50,441 bases of DNA from Paraburkholderia ribeironis (GTDB lineage Bacteria > Pseudomonadota > Gammaproteobacteria > Burkholderiales > Burkholderiaceae): positions 1-50,441 of the forward strand of contig NZ_CYGX02000042.1 of NCBI RefSeq assembly GCF_900019265.1, in the 5' to 3' direction. Both the position numbers and the translations under genes were made by a program. A model generated the notes under the pieces. That model was not told where the DNA came from. It worked only from the letters and a program-made list of their open reading frames with translations, and made no database searches. This document shows positions 9,101 to 16,387 of the stretch, piece after piece (positions within the stretch are counted from its first letter, which is position 1; every line of letters starts with the position of its first letter).

Positions 9101-9953
9101 TCGCCGTCTGCGCGAGTTGCAGCAGTCGCGGATACATCTCGTCCAGTACCCTGTCCCGTTGCGCCAGCTCATATCGTGGATGCAGGCCCGAGATCTTGAC
9201 CGAAACGCCAGGCCCGTCGATCGGCCCCTGACCCTTCGCATCCTTGCCGATCGCTTCGATTGCATGCCGGTAGGACTCGAAATACGCCTGTGCATCTTCG
9301 TTCGTGAGCGCCGCTTCGCCCAGCATGTCGTAGGTGTATCGGTATCCGCCCGACTCTCGTCCCTTGGCCACGCCGATCGCCTCTTCAATCGTCTGGCCGG
9401 TGACGAACTGCTTGCCAAGCATTCGCATCGCGTACGCGACGCCAGCGCGCACGACCGCCTCCCCACCCTTGCGCACGACGCGCGACAGCGCCTCCGCGAG
9501 CGCGTTCTCGTCCGGTTGTTTCAGAAGCTTCCCGGTGAAAAGCAAACCCCAGGCTGTGGCATTGACAAACAGCGATGGGGATTTGCCGATATGCGCCCGC
9601 CAGTCCGCGTCGACAATCTTGTCCCGGATAAGCTGGTTACGGGTCTCGGTGTCGGGAATCCGCAGCATTGCCTCGGCGAGACACATCAGCGCGATGCCCT
9701 CGCGGCTGTCGAGCGAGAACTCCTGGGTCAGCAGGTCGACTCCGCCTGCATTGATACGTGCGTCACGCACGCCTTGAGCGAGTCGCGCGGCAAGATCCTG
9801 CGCCTTTGCCAGCGTCGGCGCATCCATGCGCGCCTCTTCCATCAGCCCACGCACGACTACGTCCTCGGCAAGCGCCGAGGCGTCGCGAATGCGCTGACGC
9901 AGCGTTTGAAGATCTGCCGTGCCGCTTTGCATCGATTGGATTTCCGACAGCAT
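6186..9953 (-). CDS. putA: PutA proline dehydrogenase with degenerate P5C dehydrogenase domain
   Basis: The product has 1255 residues. It lacks the ribbon-helix-helix DNA-binding domain of trifunctional PutA. The proline dehydrogenase barrel is intact: SLQAYQKRG, NIRLVKGAYWD, FASHNAF, EFQCLHGMGE and YLVRRLLENGANSSF. The C-terminal aldehyde dehydrogenase half is recognisable (SMIVDSSALPEQ, ATDVGPV, AAGGN) but its active site is broken. The catalytic Cys position reads GQGASSLR with Ala822, and the general-base Glu position reads IATYGSINS with Thr788. The separation of 34 residues is as in intact enzymes, so this is substitution, not misalignment. An intact P5C dehydrogenase is encoded in the same gene series at 13525-15135. 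The ATG at 9953 gives a normal PutA N-terminus. The protein probably oxidises proline to P5C, passing electrons to quinone, and hands P5C to the separate enzyme. Confidence 0.95.
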   Translation of the reverse strand: MLSEIQSMQSGTADLQTLRQRIRDASALAEDVVVRGLMEEARMDAPTLAKAQDLAARLAQGVRDARINAGGVDLLTQEFSLDSREGIALMCLAEAMLRIPDTETRNQLIRDKIVDADWRAHIGKSPSLFVNATAWGLLFTGKLLKQPDENALAEALSRVVRKGGEAVVRAGVAYAMRMLGKQFVTGQTIEEAIGVAKGRESGGYRYTYDMLGEAALTNEDAQAYFESYRHAIEAIGKDAKGQGPIDGPGVSVKISGLHPRYELAQRDRVLDEMYPRLLQLAQTAKEYGIGFHLDQEESARFDLTLEMLERLCAEPSLKGWNGIGISLQAYQKRGRAVADWIIALARANGRRINIRLVKGAYWDTEIKLAQDAGAVGYPVFTRKVHSDVSYIACAKVLLNAPDAIFPQFASHNAFTVAAVHTLAGDKDYEFQCLHGMGETVYDQVVGTAKLNRPCRIYAPVGPHATLLAYLVRRLLENGANSSFVNQIVDPAVSISDIVEDPVAKAARTGGKSHAGIAAPRDLLPGRVNAVALSFGGAPEFERTVVQIRQNRVNAHSLIAGATDAKFESTAVIYSAGNLAEAIGSFASCKMSSVAAALDAAGHAASSWGGRTVANRAEVLERVASELEDNASRLGALLSLENGATLSEAVEEVRTAVNLCRLYAFQLTTDRALSNVQPLGTVISVTPSACPLSSFVGQVSAALAAGNAVIAKPSSDASLIAFEATRIFHGAGVPQDVLQLVLGDGATVGKALVSDQRVGAVLFAGSREVARAIAVQLAAAARPVKFIATYGSINSMIVDSSALPEQVISDAIVSAFQSAGQGASSLRVLCLQDSTADKVLRMLNGMLSERITGDPLSGATDVGPVTTRKARDRAETYLEQLKRRGFRITRGKLDAGCGNGNFVAPTIADMGDVGSLTAIDPSVTGPILHVVRYETGNMEALIRALNALGSGVQGLHTRINETAGNLLSLSGASSICVNRAMHGAFPGMQPAGGNGASGTGCMVAGPLTLISLTRSPANRYEADMGPFAPSRTAVSDKYFEFPEASAQGRFIARMSAQAQARTNYRQRVEAIANTPAARRLDADAQARLGRYNAQLLRLAQSFRPLSLPALTGEENTVELLPRGQAFCAADSIESLLVQATAACAFGNAVLLLKSSVADEIAAALGTGCHVIDSADAARVLDGELPGVRPDVVLATSDQRGVGNLRRMAAQRMIGMAVAHDDGTYDWTQLVRERVTTINASAAGGNTQLMIMSEDVV

Positions 9954-9999
9954 GATTAGGTTACCTGATGAATTCCTGATTGATTGATCGATTGACCGA

Positions 10000-10836
10000 T
10001 CAGAACTGGTTGGCCGTTCCACGCAGACGCTCGGTTCTGCGCCGCAAAAGCTCCAGAGTAATGAGCAACAGCGTCGATATGACGACGAGCACACTTGCTA
10101 CGGCCAGAATGGTGGGACTGAGCTGCTCGCGGATGCCTGCCCACATCTGCCGGGGTACCGTTCGTTGCTCGGTGCCCGTCAGGAAGAGAGCGACGACAAT
10201 CTCGTCGAATGAGGTCGCGAACGCGAAGAGCGCGCCTGATATCACGCCCGGCGCGATGATGGGGAGCTTCACCTGCAGGAAAACGCGCAGCGGCGAGGCA
10301 CCCAGACTGCGGCCTGCACGGGACAGCGTTTCGTTAAAGCCTGCCAGCGTCGCCGTCACGGTGACCACGACAAACGGTACGCCAAGCGCGGCGTGCGCGA
10401 GGATCAGACCCGTCAGACTGTTGACCAGACCGAAGGGACTGAAGGCGAAGTAGACGCCCACGGCCGTAATGATCAACGGCACGATCATCGGCGAAACGAG
10501 AATGCCGGTGATGAGCGCCCTTCCCTTCAGACGCGGATGCGTCAACCCGAGCGACGCCATGATGCCGAGAGTGGTCGCGAGCAGCGTTGAGACAACGCCC
10601 ACGATCAGCGTATTTTTGAGCGCCAGCATCCATTCGGGGCTATCGAGGAAGTCCTGGTACCAGCGCAGACTGATCCCTGGCATCGGATAGGTGAAGTACG
10701 GCTGCGAGTTGAATGACAGCGGCATCACAACCAGGATTGGGGAAATCAGAAACACCAGCACCGCCAGCGACAGGATCACGTGCGCCCAACGTCCCAACCG
10801 TCCCCAGATCGTTACATATGCGGGAAAACTGAACAT
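10000..10836 (-). CDS. ABC transporter permease, PotC-like
   Basis: The product has 278 residues with about six hydrophobic segments. It carries the inner-membrane permease EAA loop toward the C-terminus (AGRSLGASPLRVFLQVKLPIIAPG) that contacts the ATPase. The family moves polyamines or other small organic cations and amino-acid-like solutes. The gene lies four bases after the partner permease and 46 bases before putA, so it is part of the same transcription unit. Substrate is inferred from context: proline, a betaine or a related amine. Confidence 0.93.
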   Translation of the reverse strand: MFSFPAYVTIWGRLGRWAHVILSLAVLVFLISPILVVMPLSFNSQPYFTYPMPGISLRWYQDFLDSPEWMLALKNTLIVGVVSTLLATTLGIMASLGLTHPRLKGRALITGILVSPMIVPLIITAVGVYFAFSPFGLVNSLTGLILAHAALGVPFVVVTVTATLAGFNETLSRAGRSLGASPLRVFLQVKLPIIAPGVISGALFAFATSFDEIVVALFLTGTEQRTVPRQMWAGIREQLSPTILAVASVLVVISTLLLITLELLRRRTERLRGTANQF

Positions 10837-10840
10837 TTGA

Positions 10841-12124
10841 TCACCCCAACTTGACGCCGGCTCCGCCGGTCATGCGGACAAATACGCCATAAATCAGCAG
10901 CACCCCTGCGAGAAGGATGGACGCCAGCGCGCTCGCCAATCCCCAATTCAAGGTGTTGTTGACATGGTTCGCGATGTAGTAGCTGGCCAGTTGATCATCC
11001 GGGCCACCGACGATCGCTGGCGTAATGTAGTAGCCGACGGCGAGAATGAATGTCAGCATGCCTGCCGCGCCGACACCCGGAAGCGTCTGCGGGAAATACG
11101 CCTGGAAGAATGAGCGGATCGGACCTGCACCGAGCGAGCGCGACGCTTTCATGTAGATGTTCGGGACACCCTTCATCACCGAATAGAGCGACAGGATCGC
11201 GTAGGGCAGAAGAATGTGCGTCATCGCGACCAGCACGCCAAAACGGTTGTAGATCAGCGGTAGTCCATGGTCTGTCAAGCCAAGGTGCTTGAGCACGTCA
11301 TTGATTACCCCGTTGGTCTGCAGCACGACCACCCAGGCTGTCGTCCGAACCAGGATCGACGTCCAGAACGGCAACAGAACCATGATCATGAACAGGTTGC
11401 TGTAGCGCGCCGGAATGTTGGCGAGGAAGAACGCAACCGGGTATCCGAAAAGCAGACAGAGCGCGCTGACCGCAATGCTCACCCACGCGGTGCGAATGAA
11501 GACGCCGACGTAGAGCCGCTCGCTTTCGCTCTGGCGCACGATCGCGCCATGACTGTCGCGTTTGAAGTCGAATGCCTTCAGGTAGTAGCCCAAGGTCCAC
11601 GGCGACGAAGCATATTTGAGCGTTGACCACGTAGCGACGTCATCCCAGCGAGCGTCGATCGCGGTGAGACGCTGATGCCACGATCCCGTTGCGTCATCAC
11701 CGAGACGTCGAGCCGTCTTCATGAGCAGGCTGCGCATTCCGGCTTCATCGTAGTTCAGTCGCGAGGCGATCCGGCTCACTCCCTCGCTGCCCTTTGCCGC
11801 GAGGAGATCGTGGGCAAATGCGTCATAGACCTGTTCCCCCGGCGGCTTGCCTGCGCTCGGGTCCCACTCTCGAAGCAGCACGGATGCGTGCGGCATCTCC
11901 TGAGAAAGCGTCGGATCCCTGAAGCTCTTCATCAGCAGGCTGCCGATAGGAACGAGGAAGGTGACGAGAAGGAAGATCAGCAGCGGCGCTACCAGCAGGA
12001 AAGCTTTCACGCGTTCGGTGCGTTCTGCGCTGCGCAGCTTTGCCTTGAGACTTTTGGATTCTTTCACAGTCATTTGCGGTGACTGGTCTGTGGGCACGGC
12101 CATATCGTGGGGAAGTATCATCAT
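10841..12124 (-). CDS. ABC transporter permease, PotB-like
   Basis: The product has 427 residues, longer than E. coli PotB (about 275). The extra length is a roughly 150-residue periplasmic insertion between the first membrane helix (VKAFLLVAPLLIFLLVTFLVP) and the rest. The permease core follows (LLFGYPVAFFLANIP, then ASRSLGAGPIRSFFQAYFPQ as EAA loop). Extended PotB-like proteins of this kind are common in proteobacterial amine transporters. The ATG at 12124 has no close ribosome site (GGAGGA lies about 20 bases upstream); internal ATGs at codons 8 and 18 are alternatives. It is followed four bases later by its partner permease. Confidence 0.92.
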   Translation of the reverse strand: MMILPHDMAVPTDQSPQMTVKESKSLKAKLRSAERTERVKAFLLVAPLLIFLLVTFLVPIGSLLMKSFRDPTLSQEMPHASVLLREWDPSAGKPPGEQVYDAFAHDLLAAKGSEGVSRIASRLNYDEAGMRSLLMKTARRLGDDATGSWHQRLTAIDARWDDVATWSTLKYASSPWTLGYYLKAFDFKRDSHGAIVRQSESERLYVGVFIRTAWVSIAVSALCLLFGYPVAFFLANIPARYSNLFMIMVLLPFWTSILVRTTAWVVVLQTNGVINDVLKHLGLTDHGLPLIYNRFGVLVAMTHILLPYAILSLYSVMKGVPNIYMKASRSLGAGPIRSFFQAYFPQTLPGVGAAGMLTFILAVGYYITPAIVGGPDDQLASYYIANHVNNTLNWGLASALASILLAGVLLIYGVFVRMTGGAGVKLG

Positions 12125-12415
12125 CGTCCAGCGGCTAGCGCCGCGTCCTCCTCGTCAATTCAACACCAGGCTTTCGTATCCGGATGCGAGCACGGTCGCC
12201 ATCCGATGCAAACTTGCAAGGAAAAGTCGGGCGCCCTGCTGTTCCTGCAGAAAGGCAGCCTTTGGTGGAAATGCGACACGGGCGTCCGTTTTAAACTTCG
12301 CTCGCCTGCGTCACCCCGAGGCACATGGCTCGGGTTTCAGTCTCCACTAGTTGTACTAATTTTTTCCTTTGTTTCCGCGTCCGTCGCATAGATCCGCTAC
12401 GCGGTGTCCGGTTTG
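12125..12415. other. Non-coding gap inside the transporter operon
   Basis: This 291-base stretch separates the ATPase gene from the permease genes. In many PotABCD-type operons the substrate-binding protein gene sits beside them, but I see no coding frame or remnant of one here on either strand. Confidence 0.6.
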
Positions 12416-13492
12416 TTACTGCAACGCGCTGCAGCATTCCGCCATCCAGCCGACGTGTACCGAGTCGCCAATCCGCAGTTGACGCGCATCACCGTTATTC
12501 GGCAGTTTCACGATGAAGTCGTTTCTGCCGCATACCTGCATGACCACGCGAAGATGATCGCCGTAATAGATGAGATCCTTGACACCACCCTGGAAGACGT
12601 TGTCGCAGCTCTTTGCCTGATCTCCAACCGTCACCCGCTCCGGCCGCAGGGAGATGCTGGCGGAGCCGGTACCGCGGACACTCGGCCCCGCATGCGCATG
12701 GATGTTCTGTCCACTTTCCAGCTTGACGGTGCAGCGTTCCCTGTCCACGGACGCGACCGTCCCAAGCAGTTCATTGCTTTCGCCAATGAAGCGTGCGACA
12801 AACGCGTTCTCGGGGTTCTCATACAGCACAGGAGGTGGCGCGAGCTGCTGGATGATGCCGTTGTTGAAGACCGCAATCCGGTCTGACATGGTCATCGCTT
12901 CGCCCTGGTCATGGGTCACGTACACCACGGTCAAACCGCTCTGCTCATGAATCTGCTTGATCTCGTATTGCATCTGCTCACGAAGCTGCTTGTCGAGCGC
13001 ACCAAGCGGCTCATCCATCAGAACCAGCGCCGGTTCGAACACAAGCGCCCGCGCTACGGCAATCCGTTGCTGCTGCCCGCCCGAGAGCTGGGCCGGCATG
13101 CGGTTGGCGAACTTTTCCATGTTCACCATGTTGAGCGCGCGCTTCACCTTTCGTGCGATCTCGTCCTTCGGCACTTTGCGCACCTTGAGCGGGAAGGCGA
13201 GGTTCTCGGCAACGGACTTGTGCGGGAAAAGCGCGTAGCTCTGGAACACCATGCCGATGTTGCGACGCTCCGGCGGGATACGGTTGATCGGCTTCCCTTG
13301 CAGCAGGATTTCGCCATGCGTTGCAGTCTCGAAGCCCGCAAGCATCATGAGACACGTTGTCTTTCCAGAGCCTGACGGCCCGAGCATCGTCAAGAACTCG
13401 CCCTCCTGGATCTCGAGGTTGAGATTCTTGACGACAAGCGTCTCGCCGTCGTACGTTTTCTGAACATTCTTGAAAGAGACAATGGTGGACAT
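12416..13492 (-). CDS. ABC transporter ATP-binding protein, PotA-like
   Basis: The product has 358 residues. Walker A is GPSGSGKTT, the Q-loop VFQSYALFPH, the signature LSGGQQQRIAVARAL, Walker B ALVLMDEPLGALD, and the switch histidine lies in VYVTHDQGEA. A C-terminal TOBE-like regulatory domain follows from about residue 230 (LLGTVASVDRERCTVKLESG). It powers the two permeases encoded downstream. The gene begins 32 bases after the P5C dehydrogenase stop, so uptake and oxidation are expressed together. Confidence 0.95.
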   Translation of the reverse strand: MSTIVSFKNVQKTYDGETLVVKNLNLEIQEGEFLTMLGPSGSGKTTCLMMLAGFETATHGEILLQGKPINRIPPERRNIGMVFQSYALFPHKSVAENLAFPLKVRKVPKDEIARKVKRALNMVNMEKFANRMPAQLSGGQQQRIAVARALVFEPALVLMDEPLGALDKQLREQMQYEIKQIHEQSGLTVVYVTHDQGEAMTMSDRIAVFNNGIIQQLAPPPVLYENPENAFVARFIGESNELLGTVASVDRERCTVKLESGQNIHAHAGPSVRGTGSASISLRPERVTVGDQAKSCDNVFQGGVKDLIYYGDHLRVVMQVCGRNDFIVKLPNNGDARQLRIGDSVHVGWMAECCSALQ

Positions 13493-13524
13493 GATGTTTC
13501 CTCAGGAGAAGCCGGAATCAGGAT

Positions 13525-15135
13525 TTATGCGCCGAACTGCCAGTCGCGTGGGGGCAGATAGGTTTCCTTGACCACGCGCGGGGATGCCCAACGCAGCAGG
13601 TTGAGATAGGAACCTGCCTTGTCGTTCGTGCCGCTGGCGCGGCCGCCGCCGAACGGTTGCTGACCGATCATGGCCCCCGTGGGCTTGTCGTTGAGATAGA
13701 GATTGCCGGCGGCGTTGATCAGCACCTGCTCTGCGCGATGCAGGGCGAAACGATCGGTGCAGAAGATCGAACCGGTCAGTGCATACGGGCTGGTCGAATC
13801 GATCAGTTGCAGCGTCTCCTCCCAGTTCGCGTCGTCATACACGAAGACCGAAAGGACCGGTCCGAAGAGTTCTTCCTTCATCAGGGCGTGATGTGGGTCG
13901 CTCACTTCCAGCACCGTCGGCTCGACGAAATATCCGGGCTCCGACCACGTCTTCCCGCCAGACACGAACTTCACGCCCGCGTCCTCCCTGGCCGCCGCCA
14001 GCACCCGCGTCAACTTCTGGTGCGAGGCCTGGGAGATCACAGCGCCCATGAAGGTATCGAACTGCGCAACATCCCCTACTTTGAGCTGCGCGAGACGCTC
14101 ACGCATCTCCTCGCTCACCGCTGTCCACAGACTGCGCGGGATATAGGCACGCGATGCAGCGCTGCACTTCTGCCCCTGGTACTCGAACGCGCCGCGGATC
14201 AATGCGATGGCGACTTCCGATGCATTGGCCGAAGGGTGTGCCAGAACGAAGTCCTTCCCACCCGTCTCCCCCACGAGCCGCGGAATGGTGCGGAAGCTGT
14301 CGACTTTCGATGCAACACCCTTCCAGAGCGACTGGAATACGGCCGACGACCCGGTAAAGTGGATACCAGCAAGGTCCGGCGAAGACAGAGCCACGCGCGT
14401 GGTCAGCTCGGCATCGCCAGGGACGAAATTGATCACGCCCGGCGGCAGCCCGGCTTCCTCGAGCGCTTCGTAGAAGATCCAGTTTGCGAGAGCCGACTTC
14501 TCGGAAGGCTTCCACAAAACCGTATTACCCATGATCGCCGGGGCCGTCGTGAGGTTCGCGCCGATCGCCGTGAAATTGAAAGGCGACACGGCGTAGACGA
14601 ACCCTTCCAGCGGGCGCCAGTCGGCACGATTGACGGCCGTGGGAACCGACATCGGCTGCTCTGCATACACGCGTTGAGCGTTATATGCGTTAAAGCGCAG
14701 GAAATCGATCAGCTCGCATGCACTGTCAGGCTCCGCCTGATCGATCGTCTTGCTTTGCCCCAGCACAGTGGCCGCGTTGATCCGTATGCGCGAACGCGTC
14801 GCCACGATATCCGCGGCCCGATGAAGGATTGTCGCGCGGCTCGCGTGCGTCAGACTTGCCCAGTCCTTCGCGACAGAAGCCGAGCTCTTGATCGCTTCGG
14901 CGATCTGGCTTTCCGTCGGACGATGAATGCGCGCAAGAACGCGCTGCGTGTCGTGCGGTGCGCGCACTTCGACGGTGTCGTTCGAGAAGTAGCGCTTACC
15001 ACCGATCACCGTCGGAATATCGACGACTTCACGTTGTTCCAGCGCTTTGGCAAGCTCTGCGGCAGCGGCGGTGCCGGGACGGAAGCTCACTTCGGTTTCG
15101 TTTGCCGGCAGTGGCAGTTGTGGGCTTGAGATCAC
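13525..15135 (-). CDS. pruA: L-glutamate gamma-semialdehyde (P5C) dehydrogenase
   Basis: The product has 536 residues, the size of stand-alone P5C dehydrogenases of the RocA/PruA group. The active site is complete: general-base Glu in LVGETGGKDFVLAHP, and nucleophile Cys 34 residues later in GQKCSAASRAYIP. The substrate-site block PFGGGRASGTNDKAG and the NAD-binding region (SPFNFTAIGANLTTAP) are present. It oxidises glutamate semialdehyde, in equilibrium with P5C, to glutamate. The start is a GTG at 15135 with AAAGGAG six bases upstream. It is the first gene of the minus-strand series that also encodes the transporter and PutA, and it appears to supply the activity PutA has lost. Confidence 0.95.
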   Translation of the reverse strand: MISSPQLPLPANETEVSFRPGTAAAAELAKALEQREVVDIPTVIGGKRYFSNDTVEVRAPHDTQRVLARIHRPTESQIAEAIKSSASVAKDWASLTHASRATILHRAADIVATRSRIRINAATVLGQSKTIDQAEPDSACELIDFLRFNAYNAQRVYAEQPMSVPTAVNRADWRPLEGFVYAVSPFNFTAIGANLTTAPAIMGNTVLWKPSEKSALANWIFYEALEEAGLPPGVINFVPGDAELTTRVALSSPDLAGIHFTGSSAVFQSLWKGVASKVDSFRTIPRLVGETGGKDFVLAHPSANASEVAIALIRGAFEYQGQKCSAASRAYIPRSLWTAVSEEMRERLAQLKVGDVAQFDTFMGAVISQASHQKLTRVLAAAREDAGVKFVSGGKTWSEPGYFVEPTVLEVSDPHHALMKEELFGPVLSVFVYDDANWEETLQLIDSTSPYALTGSIFCTDRFALHRAEQVLINAAGNLYLNDKPTGAMIGQQPFGGGRASGTNDKAGSYLNLLRWASPRVVKETYLPPRDWQFGA

Positions 15136-15456
15136 GCTAACTCCTTTACAAAAAAACGATCTGGACGGACTACGGGGAAGTGAAGGACCTATCGATATCG
15201 ACTGACCGCGACATCTCGGTTGGCCTTGTCATTCCGCAACGCTTTACCTCACTGCCCAGCGTAGTCCTCAAAAGAATTCCGGCTTACTGCTCAACCAAAC
15301 GTTATGCTTTGCTTTCGCTCGTCGTTATGAAAAACATCTAGCCGCGACGCGCGCACGACAAGCAACGACGGGTTCTTCAGTTCGCGCTGATGGTCGTCAC
15401 TGGAACCCACCACCGTAAAAAAGCAGGTCGGCATTCGCTGCCTTTATGTTGGTCAA
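15136..15456. other. Non-coding leader upstream of the P5C dehydrogenase gene
   Basis: About 320 bases without a supported gene. The stretch next to 15135 holds the AAAGGAG ribosome site and must contain the promoter of the minus-strand operon. I could not pick one convincing -35/-10 pair. Confidence 0.5.
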
Positions 15457-15792
15457 CTACGCGTTGAACTCGACGGCCTTGTCATTGGTGTATTCGGTGA
15501 CGATGATTTTTCCGCCGGCCGCCTGCACCGCCTTCTTGAACTCCTGGACTGCCCCTTGACCGAACGCGGTGCGCTCATCAAGCACTGCAATGTGCTGGGC
15601 ATTGGCCTCCTCGAGCGCCTTCCGCACGCCGGTCTCCATGTCCTTGCCATTGGCGGCGTTCAGTCCGGTCAGGGGCGCAGAAATCCCGATCTTCACCACC
15701 TGCTCGGCGGATGCGAACTGCACGCTTGCGGCAAAGAGGGTGACGCCGACTACGGCGACTACCAGCGAATGGAGCTTGAACATGTTGATCAT
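15457..15792 (-). pseudogene. Gutted LivJ-like branched-chain amino acid binding protein
   Basis: The minus strand reads a signal peptide (MFKLHSLVVAVVGVTLFAA), the mature N-terminus of Leu/Ile/Val-binding proteins (VVKIGISAPLTGLNAANGKD, then METGVRKALEEANAQ), and at once a segment from the middle of that family (HIAVLDERTAFGQGAVQEFK, then ITVTEYTNDKAVEF-like sequence), followed by a stop. Intact LivJ proteins have about 370 residues. Here roughly 95 residues are missing between the two blocks, without loss of frame, and the whole C-terminal lobe is absent. The product of about 110 residues could not form a two-lobed binding protein. It is probably a decaying remnant, possibly of the binding protein that once served this cluster, although LivJ-type proteins do not normally pair with PotBC-type permeases. 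Confidence 0.8.
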
Positions 15793-15873
15793 TGGTTCAG
15801 GAAAGTGCGTGTCTGGCGCTCGGCCGGGAACATCGACAAAGTGCTGTGGTTCCGTTTCGGACGCTGCATGCCT

Positions 15874-16095
15874 TGAACAAATGTTCATCATATGCGCTGC
15901 CAGAGCAACTATATATCCGAACTAACACGGATCAAAAAAAATTTCGCGCCCTGTTTACACTATATTCTTGGCATTTTCTGGGTAAAGCAGGGGTTTTCAC
16001 CTACTTCAGCGCTCCTTATTTTAGTGAACAATTGTTCAACATACACGCTGGCAAAAAGATGCCATCCCGATTGCCTTAAAATGAACATTCGTTCA
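15874..16095. promoter_or_regulatory. Three TGAAC-N4-GTTCA palindromes
   Basis: Three 14-base sites share arms TGAAC...GTTCA: TGAACAAATGTTCA (15874-15887), TGAACAATTGTTCA (16025-16038, a perfect palindrome) and TGAACATTCGTTCA (16082-16095). The sequence around them is AT-rich and promoter-like. Such short palindromes are typical operators for dimeric repressors, for example TetR-family proteins, but no such regulator gene is in the window. They flank the dead livJ-like gene and precede the second LysR gene. Confidence 0.7.
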
Positions 16096-16387
16096 ATTTC
16101 ACTGATGACTGCGTTCCGAGAACACCTGTCGGGCGCGCGAGCGATGCCGCGAAGCTCTCCTCAATCAACTGTGGAATCGGGAAATGCAAGAACAGAAGAC
16201 GCGGACCGCTGAGATTGAGATCCGCAAGGACGACCCAAGTCAGTACGAAGGGATGCGCGATCGACTGATGTCATGGTCGACGCATGATCCGCGATGATTC
16301 CGTGCGCCACATCAGGCCTTGCGCATCGAGACAAGCTATGACTGACAGGCGAAAGACGAAAGACTTTTCTAGCAGGCAAGTAACATC
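16096..16387 (+). other. Intergenic stretch with a possible gene tail
   Basis: This stretch leads to the second LysR gene. One plus-strand frame stays open from about 16109 to a stop at 16295-16297 and reads protein-like sequence (REALLNQLWNREMQEQ, later DDPSQYEGMRDRLMSW). It has only a late ATG (16184) and no ribosome site. It may be the 3' remnant of a deleted gene; I do not recognise the family. Confidence 0.25.

Noticed and set aside
8565..9959. Long open frame (464 codons) on the plus strand
   Set aside because: It is antisense to the well-supported putA gene; high-GC coding DNA commonly leaves such frames open. The product has no recognisable domain.
12348..12358. TAGTTGTACTA, matching the GntR-type TNGTNNNACNA operator pattern
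   Set aside because: Only six fixed bases are specified, so several chance matches are expected in 50 kb, and no GntR gene is nearby.
13657..15129. Open frame of 490 codons on the plus strand
   Set aside because: Antisense shadow of the P5C dehydrogenase gene, Arg-rich and without motifs.
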